This document shows, in pieces, positions 32,876 through 41,903 of a stretch of 64,000 nucleotides of DNA; within the stretch, counting starts at the first letter, position 1, and each line of letters begins with the position of its first letter. The notes beneath the pieces are model-generated. The model was not told the origin of the DNA and did not search any database. It saw nothing but the letters and a program-made list of their open reading frames with translations. Source of the DNA: Thermococcus thioreducens. GTDB lineage: Archaea > Methanobacteriota_B > Thermococci > Thermococcales > Thermococcaceae. A program made the position numbers and the translations under genes. The stretch covers positions 1,736,001 through 1,800,000 of the forward strand of contig NZ_CP015105.1 of assembly GCF_002214545.1 (NCBI RefSeq), given 5' to 3'.

Positions 32876-34501
32876 TCAGCGCATCCACTTACGAGCTATG
32901 ACTGCGACGATGAGCGCCATGAAGACGGCTCCGGTGAGGGCCTCGATTGCGCTCAAGGCTTTGAGCCAGCCAGTGGGGTGCATGTCACCGTAGCCGAGGG
33001 TGGTGAATGTGACGAGGGAGTAGTAGAGGGCGTTGAGGAGACCCGGGATTCCTTCTGAGGCGCCATTGGTGTAAATAGTTCCAATAGGAATTCCAAGTAT
33101 CACTACATGAGAAAAATGGGATAATGCCTGATAAAGGATTGCATTTACAGTAATTACCCAGAAAGAGCTCAGGATAATCCGCCCCCAGCTAGTCCCATAG
33201 AGTGATATCCAGTCTGCTAATATTGCCTCTATTGCTGTTGAAATGTATACATAAATCAAAAACAGAATAGCTTCAAATTTTTGATAAGGCGTTTTTGAAT
33301 TAGAATATTTTTCTTTTGCGCGATTTTTCAGGACTTTACGATAAGCACGACGTTCAAGAACGAACATTCTATCGGCTTCGTCGCGCTTGCCTTCTTTTTC
33401 GTAGCTGAGACGTTGAACGCGACGGGCTTCTATTTCTGCTTCGGGAAGTTTGAACCATTCACTTGGAAGGTCTATTTCTATCCCCATCCGAATATCTACA
33501 TTGGAGAACTTCAGTCCTCCATAGAATTCAGTTTTTAATTCTTTTTGGTCACCTTTTGATATAACAAAATCAGGTCGAACTTTAAATGAACACCCTCTAT
33601 TAAATGCAACAAAATCAAAACGGACGTCTCCCATAAACTTAGTCCCCCAAAAGAATGTCTCGCTACTGTTAAAAGTTGAAGAATCAAAAATAAGAGAGTT
33701 CTCAAAAATAGCTGAATGAAACGTAACAGAATTATGGAATTCAACCTCCCTAAATGTTGCTTCAGAGTAGAAAGTAGCCTCAGCAAACGACACAACTCCT
33801 TTGAATTTCACGGACCAAAAGTCTAATTTTGAATGAAACTTTGCATTCCAAAAAATTGCAGGGCTCTCGAAAATACTTTTCCAAAAATTCGTGTGACTAT
33901 CCCTAGACTTTCCGAAAGAAGTATCTCTAAAATTGGCCTCTTTCATAAAACTCACGTTTACAAAACTAACTGAACTATGAAAAATTGCTTCCCGGAAATC
34001 AACATTTTCCTCAAAGGTAGTCCCCCAAAATACACTTTCTTCCTTAAATTCAGTGTATCTAAAATCAACCTCACCTCTAAATTGTGAACCGCTAAAGTCA
34101 ACTCTCTTACAGAATACACACTCAGAAAATGACGATGATCCAAGCCCATTAAATATACAGTCAATAAACTCTGCATCTTTCTCAAATATAGTGCCAGAAA
34201 AAGAGACACTCCCCTCAAATTTAGCCTTTTCAAAACTAACTGATTTTTTGAAGATGACGTCTTCAAAAGATATCAACGGTGGGAACACAAAACCTTTCGC
34301 GTCTACTGGATCTTCAAAAACAAGCCTCTTTATCTTCTCTCCATCAACCTCGACCTCCTCAACCCTCGGTTTGAACCTCTCCAGAAACTTCCTGTAGAAC
34401 TCTACAGCCTCTTCTTCACTCTTGTTCGGCTTGTGGAAGACGCAGTACTCCTGATCAGCTGTTTCGGGGTCGCAGTTCCCGAAGTGCGCCATCCTGCACA
34501 T
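32876..34501 (-). CDS. Pentapeptide-repeat beta-helix fused to a K+-channel pore module
   Basis: A 541-residue fusion. Residues 1-60 include CRMAHFGNCD and CVFH, a possible metal site; 65-330 are Phe-rich pentapeptide-like repeats (SVSFEKAKF, AEFIDCIF, VDFSGSQF, ATFREVEF) predicting a right-handed beta-helix; a basic linker (about 340-410) leads to four to five hydrophobic helices with the selectivity filter TTLGYGD at 500-506 and an inner helix ending IARKWMR. It is AT-rich (33.1-34.2 kb) relative to its neighbours, suggesting transfer. Function as gated K+ channel or nuclease-free defence effector is speculative. No partner gene is obvious. Confidence 0.8.
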   Translation of the reverse strand: MCRMAHFGNCDPETADQEYCVFHKPNKSEEEAVEFYRKFLERFKPRVEEVEVDGEKIKRLVFEDPVDAKGFVFPPLISFEDVIFKKSVSFEKAKFEGSVSFSGTIFEKDAEFIDCIFNGLGSSSFSECVFCKRVDFSGSQFRGEVDFRYTEFKEESVFWGTTFEENVDFREAIFHSSVSFVNVSFMKEANFRDTSFGKSRDSHTNFWKSIFESPAIFWNAKFHSKLDFWSVKFKGVVSFAEATFYSEATFREVEFHNSVTFHSAIFENSLIFDSSTFNSSETFFWGTKFMGDVRFDFVAFNRGCSFKVRPDFVISKGDQKELKTEFYGGLKFSNVDIRMGIEIDLPSEWFKLPEAEIEARRVQRLSYEKEGKRDEADRMFVLERRAYRKVLKNRAKEKYSNSKTPYQKFEAILFLIYVYISTAIEAILADWISLYGTSWGRIILSSFWVITVNAILYQALSHFSHVVILGIPIGTIYTNGASEGIPGLLNALYYSLVTFTTLGYGDMHPTGWLKALSAIEALTGAVFMALIVAVIARKWMR

Positions 34502-34519
34502 GGGTGCTCACTAATTGAG

Positions 34520-34987
34520 CTACGCTTTGAAGTTTTTATCCCTTTCGACGAACTCAAGGAACTCCGCTGGTGTTGAAATCAGAAACTCGTGCCCGTTCAG
34601 AACGAATTTTCTGCCCTCGTCCCTCAGCTTCAGCACGTGCTTCTTGTCGAGACTTATGAGAAAGTCAACCTTGGCTGAATATGCAACGTCAAAGAACTTG
34701 TTGTCGTCAGGATCAGGCGAAATATCAAAATGCTCGCTCGGCTCAACAAGAATTGATGAAGCCCTGAAAATCCTGTAAATCCAGAGGGCATATACCCTGC
34801 TCTCAAGGTATCTGAGAACCTTCTCGCTCGTCAGCTTGAAGCGGAGCTCTTCAAGTATCGGTTCGGAGGTGTAGGAGAGAACCTTCTTCCCGACAACTAA
34901 ATCCATGACCTTCCCTGAGCTCCCGAAGGGGTTTATCGCGGCCGTTATGACGACGTTGGTGTCTAGGACGACCTTGAGCGCTTCCAT
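34520..34987 (-). CDS. PIN-domain toxin (COG1569-type)
   Basis: A 155-residue PIN-domain ribonuclease, the toxin of a toxin-antitoxin pair. KVVLDTNVVITAAINPFGSSG supplies the first acidic residue, and SPDPDDNKFFDVAYSAKVDFLISLDKKHVL the rest of the acidic site. Starts 25 bp inside the antitoxin gene upstream (34963-35229), with translational coupling. Confidence 0.85.
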   Translation of the reverse strand: MEALKVVLDTNVVITAAINPFGSSGKVMDLVVGKKVLSYTSEPILEELRFKLTSEKVLRYLESRVYALWIYRIFRASSILVEPSEHFDISPDPDDNKFFDVAYSAKVDFLISLDKKHVLKLRDEGRKFVLNGHEFLISTPAEFLEFVERDKNFKA

Positions 34988-35229
34988 TCCTCGTCCACTT
35001 CCTCAAGGAGCTTTTCGATTTCCTTCTCTGATGGAACCTTCCTCTCCCTCGCGAGGAGCTTGTAGGTCTCCCAGAGCTCTTCTGGAGACTCGTAGTGGAG
35101 CAGGAAAAACCTCACGGCTTCCTTGATGAGCTCGCTCCGGCTTGAGAACTCGCCGCTCTCCACGAGCTCATCAATTTCCTTCATTAGGCCCTGAGGAAAT
35201 CGGATCGAAACTTTCTCGGTTGTGGACAT
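34963..35229 (-). CDS. Ribbon-helix-helix antitoxin
   Basis: An 88-residue protein with a CopG-type ribbon-helix-helix at the N-terminus (KVSIRFPQGLMKEIDELVESGEFSSRSELIKEAVRFFL) and an acidic C-terminal tail. It is the first gene of the pair with the PIN toxin and probably represses their promoter. A TATA-like TATATATTC is on the minus strand at about 35257-35265. Confidence 0.88.
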   Translation of the reverse strand: MSTTEKVSIRFPQGLMKEIDELVESGEFSSRSELIKEAVRFFLLHYESPEELWETYKLLARERKVPSEKEIEKLLEEVDEEWKRSRSS

Positions 35230-35295
35230 TCAACCACCGTAGGACAATAGTCGGACAGAATATATAAACGTTATGAAGCAAAATTGAAAATAACC

Positions 35296-36003
<708 letters not shown>

Positions 36004-36085
36004 TTATAACCTTTTTCTTGCCGGTGGGGTGTTAAACTCCGAAAACATTATCAACATTGGGAGCGAACCTATACCGGTGTGAAAG

Positions 36086-36280
36086 ATGGAGATTACCGTG
36101 CGGGTGCGCATTCCTGAAGGAACCAACAGGAAGATAATCAGTGAACTTGCTGAAATCTTCACAAGGGCACAGGCTCTAAAATCTCTGGCGGGAGGAAGGA
36201 GGGAGATGAGGCGGGAAACGGCCTCATGGAGGGAGCTCCGTGAGTACCTTGAGGAGTACCGCGACCTTGGTGGACAGTAG
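36086..36280 (+). CDS. VapB-like antitoxin of a broken module
   Basis: A 64-residue protein (MEITVRVRIPEGTNRKIISELAEIF, then a basic helix and an acidic C-terminus LREYLEEYRDLGG). It lies directly before and overlaps an inactivated PIN gene. The N-terminal strand is typical of DNA-contacting antitoxins. With its toxin broken by the mobile element it is now an orphan. Confidence 0.65.
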   Translation: MEITVRVRIPEGTNRKIISELAEIFTRAQALKSLAGGRREMRRETASWRELREYLEEYRDLGGQ

Positions 36281-36577
36281 CCTATTGCTGAACCTGATTT
36301 TTGAAACTGAGCTAACGGAGAGGGCCTTAAAGCTTATCTCACTCTTGGAGTATCCCGCTGTTTCTGAGACCGTCATTGATGAATGCGTTTATGTAACCCT
36401 GAGGAGAAACGCTTCGAAGCTCGGGGTTAAAAATATCCACGAGCTCAAACGGTTCCTAAAGACGGAGCAAGGAAGAGCCCTCCTTCAGAAATCAACGGAG
36501 AAAGTGCTGTCCTTCATCGCCAGCTATCAGATGGAGGTTGTTAAAGACCCGGATATATTCCTTACCCTTCCAAAAGC

Positions 36578-36949
36578 CTTGCCCTTTAGGGCGGGGATGC
36601 AGTGTTCTTGAGCCTGCCATTCAAATCACCGAAAGTCTTTTAAGTTGTGGAGTAGTAATGGACTCTGAAAGAGTCCTTTCAGGGATGGCTCCCTTAGAGG
36701 GCTTTCACTGTGTCCCCTGCAAAAGCAGGGGAAAACGCCGACAGGCGTCCTTTGAAAACCTGCCCTTTTGGGCAGTTGGAGTTTGGTTGTCTGAGACGAT
36801 AACCCCAATCCGCTTTGCGGTAGGGGTAATGGGCCGAAGACCCGGCCTGCGGGCTGAGCTGAAAGGGGTGACCCGAGTAAGTGATGGGCCCGCAAACCGA
36901 ACCGCCAACGGCGAGGGGTTGAACCCCTTCACGGCGGGGAGGAGGTCAG
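36578..36949 (+). mobile_element. Small non-autonomous TnpB-derived element (MITE/PATE-like)
   Basis: The ends match the intact TnpB element at 13793-15227: CTTGCC, eleven bases and GGATGCAGT on the left; GGCGGGGAGG-N-GGTCAG on the right. The left part holds many perfect hairpins (for example GGACTCT-GAA-AGAGTCC at 36661, CCCCTGC-AAAA-GCAGGGG at 36715, CTGCCC-TTTT-GGGCAG at 36760). The right half keeps the conserved RNA-like block. No protein-coding frame is present. It has interrupted a PIN toxin gene. Copies of this kind depend on a transposase elsewhere. Confidence 0.8.
36790..36949 (+). ncRNA. Solo omega-RNA-like block
   Basis: Aligns by eye with the 3' end of the intact TnpB element: ATAACCCC, GGGGTAA, GGGCCGAAGACCCGGCC (in the IS ACCGGCCTAAGACCGGGCC), GGGGTT-GAACCCC (in the IS GGGGTTTAACCCC) and GGCGGGGAGG. 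The mismatches fall in pairs that keep the stems. It stands without tnpB, so if transcribed it could guide a TnpB made elsewhere, with the following VapC sequence (from 36950) as guide. Expression is unproven. Confidence 0.5.
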
Positions 36950-37070
36950 TCCATGACGCAAAGATAATCGGCTCCATGATTGAAAACGGAATAACAAAGC
37001 TCGCAACTCTTGATAAAGACTTCCAGGGAATCCCAATAATTGAGCTCCTCAAAACGGAAAAATAAAAAGC

Positions 37071-38237
37071 TCAACCTATCTGGAACGCCGAACTCCTCAG
37101 CTCGCCGCGCTCAAAGCGGTACGGGTCGTACCACTCCCAGTCGAGCGGAACCTTGGAACGGCCTTTCGATATCAGCCCGGCCATCGCCTCCCCAACCGCC
37201 GGCGCCATCATGAAGCCGTGCCCGCTGAAGCCTGCGGCAATGTAAAAGTTGTCGAGGAGCCTTCCGATGGCGGGATTGCTGTCCGGCGTCTTTGCGTAGA
37301 AGCCCGCCCACTGGCGGACAACGTGAGCGTAGCGGAGCGGCGGGGCGATTCTGACGGCATACTCCAGAACGCCGCGCAGGAAGTCGTAGGTCGGCTCGTA
37401 GTCGTCTAAGCCTTTAGCCTTGTGCTCTATCCCGGCACCGCAGATTATTCCGCCGTCCTCACCGTCCTGAATTATGTAGGCGTCGTTCCAGCTCGGCGGG
37501 CACACCAACGGTTCGGCCTGGCCGGGTTCGAGCGGCTCGGTCTTGACGAGCTGGTGCTTGTAGGCGGTGATGGGTATGATGTCTCTGCTGAGGCCGGCCA
37601 TCTCGTTGATGAGGGGCGCCCATGCGTTGGCCGCGTTGAGGACGGCATCTACCCTAACGCTCTCGACCTTCCCGTTGCTCCTGAACCTCACGGCGGTTAT
37701 GGCATCTCCCTCCTGCTCGAAGCCTATAACTTCCGTGTGCTCGCGCGCATCAACGCCGAGCTCCTTGGCCCGGAAGAGGTACGCAAAGAGCGTCTTGAAG
37801 GGGTTCGCCTTGCCGTCCTTTGGGTTCCATGCGCCTGCAAGGAAAGGCTCGGTGTTGAGGATGGGCACTATCTCCCTGGCCTCATCCATGCCGATGAGCC
37901 TGGTCGGAACGCCGAATCTGTTCTGGAGCCTTATGTTGGCCTTAAACGCTTCAACCTCCTCCTCGCTCGTGGCAAGGAACAGATAGCCGGTCTGCTTGAA
38001 GTTTATATCGAAGCCGAGCTCTTCCTCAAGCTTTTCCCAGCGCTCAACGGAGTACTTCATGAGCCTGATGTTGGCCTCATCGGTGAACTGGGCGCGGATT
38101 CCTGTGGCACAGCGGAAGGTCGAGCCGGAGCCGAAATAGTTCTTCTCGAAGAGGATTACCTCTTCCCCGAGCTTCGCCAGCTCGTGGGGGGGGGCGCCTC
38201 CTATTACCCCCCCGCCGATTACGGCGATTTTACTCAT
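37071..38237 (-). CDS. pdhB: L-proline dehydrogenase PDH2 beta subunit, altered FAD loop
   Basis: A 388-residue DAO-family flavoenzyme, the substrate-oxidising subunit of the alpha-beta-gamma-delta proline dehydrogenase complex. It matches the PDH1 beta subunit along its length (FGSGSTFRCATGIRAQF; FSGHGFMMAPAV). In the N-terminal Rossmann loop, however, it reads GGGVIGGAPPHELAKLGEE where PDH1 has GGGIVGVTLAHELARRGEE. Two prolines stand in the helix that follows the phosphate loop, encoded over a nine-C run (38186-38194). The ATG at 38237 after GGGTGG overlaps the pdhX stop by 8 bp. If the reading is correct, FAD binding would be impaired; otherwise a base-calling error is likely. Confidence 0.85.
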   Translation of the reverse strand: MSKIAVIGGGVIGGAPPHELAKLGEEVILFEKNYFGSGSTFRCATGIRAQFTDEANIRLMKYSVERWEKLEEELGFDINFKQTGYLFLATSEEEVEAFKANIRLQNRFGVPTRLIGMDEAREIVPILNTEPFLAGAWNPKDGKANPFKTLFAYLFRAKELGVDAREHTEVIGFEQEGDAITAVRFRSNGKVESVRVDAVLNAANAWAPLINEMAGLSRDIIPITAYKHQLVKTEPLEPGQAEPLVCPPSWNDAYIIQDGEDGGIICGAGIEHKAKGLDDYEPTYDFLRGVLEYAVRIAPPLRYAHVVRQWAGFYAKTPDSNPAIGRLLDNFYIAAGFSGHGFMMAPAVGEAMAGLISKGRSKVPLDWEWYDPYRFERGELRSSAFQIG

Positions 38238-38502
38238 CGGCACCACCCACTATAACCTCTACGCGAACGGGCCGAATCGGAACCCTCGCCTTCGGAAGCG
38301 GTATCTCCTCCTGACTCCTTCCGGTCTTTCTGGCCAGTATGCCGAGGACTATGGGGACGCACGTCCTCCCCTGGCAGGGGCCCATCCCTATGCGGAGGAG
38401 CCGTTTCAGCTCCTCGATATCGGTGACGCCGGAATCTATGAGCGCCTCGACTTCCTCGACGGTGACGTCGTTACACCGGCAGACGATTTTCTTTCCCCCC
38501 AT
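38230..38502 (-). CDS. pdhX: L-proline dehydrogenase PDH2 small iron-sulfur subunit (PdhX-type)
   Basis: A 90-residue BFD-type [2Fe-2S] protein: CRCNDVTVEEVEALIDSGVTDIEELKRLL and CQGRTC give the four Cys. In T. profundus the operon pdhA-F-X-B has such a small subunit (delta, about 10 kDa). The order here is the same: A (39006), F (38504), X (38230), B (37071). The one-base gap to pdhF and overlap with pdhB make coupling clear. The same motif forms the C-terminus of the PDH1 alpha subunit. Confidence 0.85.
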   Translation of the reverse strand: MGGKKIVCRCNDVTVEEVEALIDSGVTDIEELKRLLRIGMGPCQGRTCVPIVLGILARKTGRSQEEIPLPKARVPIRPVRVEVIVGGADE

Positions 38503-38503
38503 G

Positions 38504-39028
38504 CTACTCCCTCCTTTCCACCTTAACCGCCCTGACGTCCCAGGCCAGCTCTATCGGAACTTCCACGATGAGTATCGGCGTGTCTCCTTTGCTTTTCTCC
38601 CTCGGCACGACTGTGAGAACCTTTCCCCTTCCAACCGGCTCTCCAACGCGGTTGAGGAGAATGACCTCCTCGCCCTTCTCGGGAACCGGAAGGAGCTCGT
38701 GGGGCATAGTTATCCTCGCCCTGTCGCCGACGTAGTGCACCATGAAGAAAGCGAGACCTGGGCAGATCTGAACGCAGAGGGAGCAGCCAATGCACTTATC
38801 GTAATCGACTATCGGCAGGTCGTTCGGGGTGGGCATGCTTATCGCCCCGGTGGGGCATATCTCCCTGCACGGGGCGCAGGGTATCTCCTGCGGGCAATCC
38901 GGAATCGCAACCGGCCGTTTCCTCAGCCTCTCCTCGCTCGGCAGGGGGATGAACTTTTCAAGCTCCTCCGGCGTTATGTAGCCGTTTCTGAGGTAGGAGG
39001 GAATTTCACTCACTGGCGACACCTCCAA
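38504..39028 (-). CDS. pdhF: L-proline dehydrogenase PDH2 ferredoxin-like subunit (PdhF-type)
   Basis: A 174-residue protein with ferredoxin-type clusters: CPQEIPCAPCREICPTG around residue 50 and CIGCSLCVQICPG around residue 79, followed by a beta domain ending in VPIELAWDVRAVKVE. It is the gamma subunit equivalent (about 19 kDa) of the T. profundus proline dehydrogenase and carries electrons between the flavin subunits and acceptor. Start ATG (39028) overlaps the end of pdhA by 23 bp. Confidence 0.85.
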   Translation of the reverse strand: MEVSPVSEIPSYLRNGYITPEELEKFIPLPSEERLRKRPVAIPDCPQEIPCAPCREICPTGAISMPTPNDLPIVDYDKCIGCSLCVQICPGLAFFMVHYVGDRARITMPHELLPVPEKGEEVILLNRVGEPVGRGKVLTVVPREKSKGDTPILIVEVPIELAWDVRAVKVERRE

Positions 39029-40451
39029 TAAGGGCCTTCTTTATGCCCTCAAGCACGTGCCTGCCGAAGGGCCCGGAGCGGAACTCCAGGAGGTCTTTCT
39101 GGGCCTTTTCCATCTCTTTCAGCCAGCTTTCGTCTGCTATGCCCAGCCTCAGGGCGGCGGCGATTCCGGCTATCTTCCCTTCGAGCATCGCTGTGGTTGC
39201 TTCCTCTATCCCCGCAGAGTCCCCGGCGACGAATATTCCCCTGACGGTGGTCTCCATCCACTCGTCGCGAACTGCCACGTGGCCGCTGAGCTCTCTAACA
39301 TACTTTATCTGACAGCCGGCCTGGTGGAGGAGCTCGATGCTGGGCCTCAGGCCTACGGCAAGGGCTATCACATCGACCTCGAAGGTCTTTTCAGTCCCCG
39401 GAATTGGCCTCCAGTTCTCGTCCAGCCGGGCAACGACTGCCCTCTCGACCTTATCCCTACCCTCGGCGCGCAGAATGGTGTGTCTCGTGAGTATCGGGAC
39501 TCCAAGCCTTCTGACCTTGGCGGCATGGACGAAGTAGCCGCCTACCTTCGGCATGGCCTCGACTATCGCCTTCACCTCAACGCCGGCCTGGATGAGCTGG
39601 TACGCCAGTATAAGCCCCACGTTTCCGGCCCCAACGATTAGAACCTTGTCGCCAGGCTTCACACCGTAGGTGTTCATGAGGGTCTGAATGGCTCCGGCGC
39701 CGTAGATTCCCGGTAAATCGTTGTTCTCAAAGGGAATCATCTTCTCCATCGCGCCGGTTGCTACGATAACCGCCTTTCCGCGGAATTCAATCAGCTCGCG
39801 GTTGTTCCTGACAGCTAAAACGAGCTTTTCCCCACCTTCTTGGAAGATGCCTACGGCGGAGGTTTCAAGGAAGACCTCAACGTTCTCCCTCTTCCTGACC
39901 TCCTCCTCAAGGATTTTCGCTATCTCCACTCCCCTGACTCCCGCGAACTGCTCGCGCTTGCCGAAGAACTTGTGGGTCTGCTTGACGAGCTGGCCGCCGA
40001 GCATCGGGTTCTCGTCCAAAAGGACGACGCTCGCCCCGGCATCGGCCGCGTGGATTGCCGCCATTAACCCCGCCGGCCCACCGCCGATTATCACGATGTC
40101 CGCCCTTACGACTTTTGCCTCCTTGAACTCCGGGGGCTTTGCTTCCCCCGGCAGTCTGGCCTTTCCGTGCTGGGGCTCGATCCTCATTCCGTCCTCGACG
40201 AGGGTTATGCACGTTCTGACGTTGGGGATTCCGTTCACGACCATCAGACAGGAGGAGCACTTGCCTATCGCACAGAAGAGGCCCCGGGGGCGCTTTTCGT
40301 TGGCTGAATAGTTGAGAACCCTGATTCCAGCGGCGTGCAAGGCCGTTGCAATTGTTTCCCCCTCGTACGCCCTGATTGGCTGGCCTTTGAAATATATGGT
40401 AACCTCCCTGCCGCGCTCAAAACGCAGAACAGGATGCTCAGTTAAGCGCAC
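39006..40451 (-). CDS. pdhA: L-proline dehydrogenase PDH2 alpha subunit
   Basis: A 481-residue flavoprotein of the sarcosine-oxidase-alpha type. The N-terminal Fer2-like domain has the Cys set GLFCAIGKCSSCLMVVNG ... RTC; FAD motif VIIGGGPAGLMAA follows, then a second Rossmann GDKVLIVGAGNVGL. This is the intact counterpart of the PDH1 alpha subunit, which has lost these Cys. The start is GTG (40451) after GGGTG. First gene of the four-gene operon, transcribed away from the SRP RNA gene. NADH dehydrogenase activity is known for alpha subunits of this type. Confidence 0.88.
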   Translation of the reverse strand: MRLTEHPVLRFERGREVTIYFKGQPIRAYEGETIATALHAAGIRVLNYSANEKRPRGLFCAIGKCSSCLMVVNGIPNVRTCITLVEDGMRIEPQHGKARLPGEAKPPEFKEAKVVRADIVIIGGGPAGLMAAIHAADAGASVVLLDENPMLGGQLVKQTHKFFGKREQFAGVRGVEIAKILEEEVRKRENVEVFLETSAVGIFQEGGEKLVLAVRNNRELIEFRGKAVIVATGAMEKMIPFENNDLPGIYGAGAIQTLMNTYGVKPGDKVLIVGAGNVGLILAYQLIQAGVEVKAIVEAMPKVGGYFVHAAKVRRLGVPILTRHTILRAEGRDKVERAVVARLDENWRPIPGTEKTFEVDVIALAVGLRPSIELLHQAGCQIKYVRELSGHVAVRDEWMETTVRGIFVAGDSAGIEEATTAMLEGKIAGIAAALRLGIADESWLKEMEKAQKDLLEFRSGPFGRHVLEGIKKALIGGVASE

Positions 40452-40547
40452 GATGTATCACCCATGCACCTATTCGTTCATGAATTTATGAAAATTTTTC
40501 AATCCAATGGTGGGAAACCTTTGGTTATTGGAGGCCCTGCAACTTAC

Positions 40548-40565
40548 CAAAGCTTTATATATCTG
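40548..40565 (+). promoter_or_regulatory. Promoter of the SRP RNA gene
   Basis: AAAGCTTTATATATC contains a strong TATA element (40554-40561) with A-rich BRE just before. It lies about 25 bp upstream of the first base pair of the SRP RNA. The other side of the gap carries TTCATGAA (40477-40484) near the divergent pdhA promoter. Confidence 0.7.
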
Positions 40566-40581
40566 CCCAAGGATAAGTTAG

Positions 40582-40902
40582 CTGGCGGCGGGCTAGGCCG
40601 GGGGGTTCGGCGTCCCCTGCAACCGGAAACCGTCGATATGCCGGGGCCGAAGCCCGGGGGGCGGTTCCCAAAGCCGTCCCCGGAAGCCGGGGCACAACGG
40701 TGATCCCTCGTCCCACGGGGCCGGCGGTGGGAGGGGCGGAGCTGGAGGGCTCCGCTAACTCCCTTTGCCCGCCGAACCCCGTCAGGCCCGGAAGGGAGCA
40801 GCGGTAGGCGGGACGTTCGGCGCTCGTGGGGTAGCGGGGGTGAGCGAGCCCCGGTGGAAGGGGACGGTGGAGGGTTCCCACCCTCGGGCGCGCCCGCCGC
40901 CA
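40582..40902 (+). ncRNA. Signal recognition particle RNA (7S)
   Basis: A GC-rich RNA of about 320 bases, archaeal SRP size. The 5' end CTGGCGGCGGGC pairs with the 3' end GCCCGCCGCCA, closing helix 1/5. The conserved helix 8 apical motif GTCAGGCCCGGAAGGGAGCA (40779-40798) binds SRP54 and includes the GGAA tetraloop. It targets membrane and secreted proteins with SRP19 and SRP54. Limits are taken from the closing helix and may be off by a few bases. Confidence 0.93.
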
Positions 40903-40995
40903 CTAACAGCGCTTCTATATTAGTGGTGTTCTGTATGCGTGGAAAATGCAAAACCTTAATAGTCCAGCGACATCTTTTGCCTTTGAGGTGTCAAG

Positions 40996-41901
40996 ATGGC
41001 GAGCCTCGAAGTGGAGCTTTTCGGGATAAGGTTCGAGAACCCACTCATTCTTGCGTCCGGAATAAACGACAAGGTTCCCGAGCAGTGGATAAGGGCGCAC
41101 GAGGAGGGCGCCGGGGGAGTTGTTACCAAATCAATAGGAATCGGGCCGAGGACAGGTTACGATAACCCAACCATTGTCGAACTCCCCTACGGGCTGATAA
41201 ACGCGATGGGCCTGCCGAACCCCGGCTGGAAGGGCTTCCTTGAGATGGTCGAGGGCTACACCTTCGACTTCCCGCTGATCGTCTCGATTTTCGGAGGAAC
41301 GCCGGATGAGTTCGCCTTTCTCGCCGAAAAACTGAGCGATGTGGCGGATGCCTTCGAGCTCAACCTCAGCTGTCCCCATGCGAAGGGCTACGGCATGGAG
41401 ATAGGCCAGAGGCCGGAGAACGTCTATGAAGTCGTTAAGGCCGTTAAGGAGGCTACCGACAGGCCGGTAATCGCGAAGCTGACGCCGAACATAGGCGACA
41501 TAACGAAACTCGGCTTGGCCGCTGAAAAGGCTGGCGCTGACGCCGTCTCGGCAATAAATACGCTGAAAGCCATCGCCATAGACGTCTACGCGAAAAGGCC
41601 AATCCTCAGCAACAGGGTCGGCGGCTACTCTGGTCCGGGGGTCAAGCCCGTTGCCTTGAGGGCGGTCTACGACCTCGCAAGGACACTTGAGATCCCCGTT
41701 ATCGGAATAGGGGGCATAACCACGTGGCAGGATGCGGTCGAGTTTCTCCTCGCCGGAGCCTCCGCCCTGCAAATTGGAACGGCAGTCTCGCTCCGCGGGT
41801 GGAAGGTTTTCAGGGAGATAAATGAGGGAATAGCTAGATACCTCGAAAGCGAAGGCTTTTCGAGCGTGAGGGAGATAGTGGGGCTGGCGCTGGAGGAGTA
41901 A
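40996..41901 (+). CDS. pyrD: Dihydroorotate dehydrogenase, catalytic subunit (class 1)
   Basis: A 301-residue FMN enzyme of de novo pyrimidine synthesis, oxidising dihydroorotate to orotate. N-terminal NPLILASGI, substrate loop [11 protein letters not shown] with catalytic Cys of class 1[16 protein letters not shown]-type segment here [11 protein letters not shown] and the C-terminal [26 protein letters not shown]. Class 1B enzymes use PyrK with FAD/2Fe-2S; a pyrK gene is not in this window. A GAGGTGTCAAG precedes the start. Followed after 2 bases by queC. Confidence 0.92.
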   Translation: MASLEVELFGIRFENPLILASGINDKVPEQWIRAHEEGAGGVVTKSIGIGPRTGYDNPTIVELPYGLINAMGLPNPGWKGFLEMVEGYTFDFPLIVSIFGGTPDEFAFLAEKLSDVADAFELNLSCPHAKGYGMEIGQRPENVYEVVKAVKEATDRPVIAKLTPNIGDITKLGLAAEKAGADAVSAINTLKAIAIDVYAKRPILSNRVGGYSGPGVKPVALRAVYDLARTLEIPVIGIGGITTWQDAVEFLLAGASALQIGTAVSLRGWKVFREINEGIARYLESEGFSSVREIVGLALEE

Positions 41902-41903
41902 AC

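Larger units (their letters stand above)
36267..37065 (+). pseudogene. VapC-type PIN toxin gene disrupted by a TnpB-derived element
   Basis: The 5' part reads TLVDSSLLLNLIFETELTERAL and ends near LTLPKA, at about 36577; the 3' part resumes at 36950 with HDAKIIGSMIENGITKLATLDKDFQ and ends at 37065. Together they form one PIN toxin (N-terminal DSS, central Glu in VIDEC, C-terminal HDA and LDKDF acidic residues). The 372-bp insert breaks the frame, since the 5' frame stops at 36611 within the element. The start (TTG 36267 or GTG 36270) follows GAGGAG inside the antitoxin gene. Confidence 0.85.

Noticed and set aside
36661-36790. CRISPR-like array suggested by regularly placed hairpins
   Set aside because: The hairpins differ in sequence and spacing; there are no repeated direct units. 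They belong to the mobile element.
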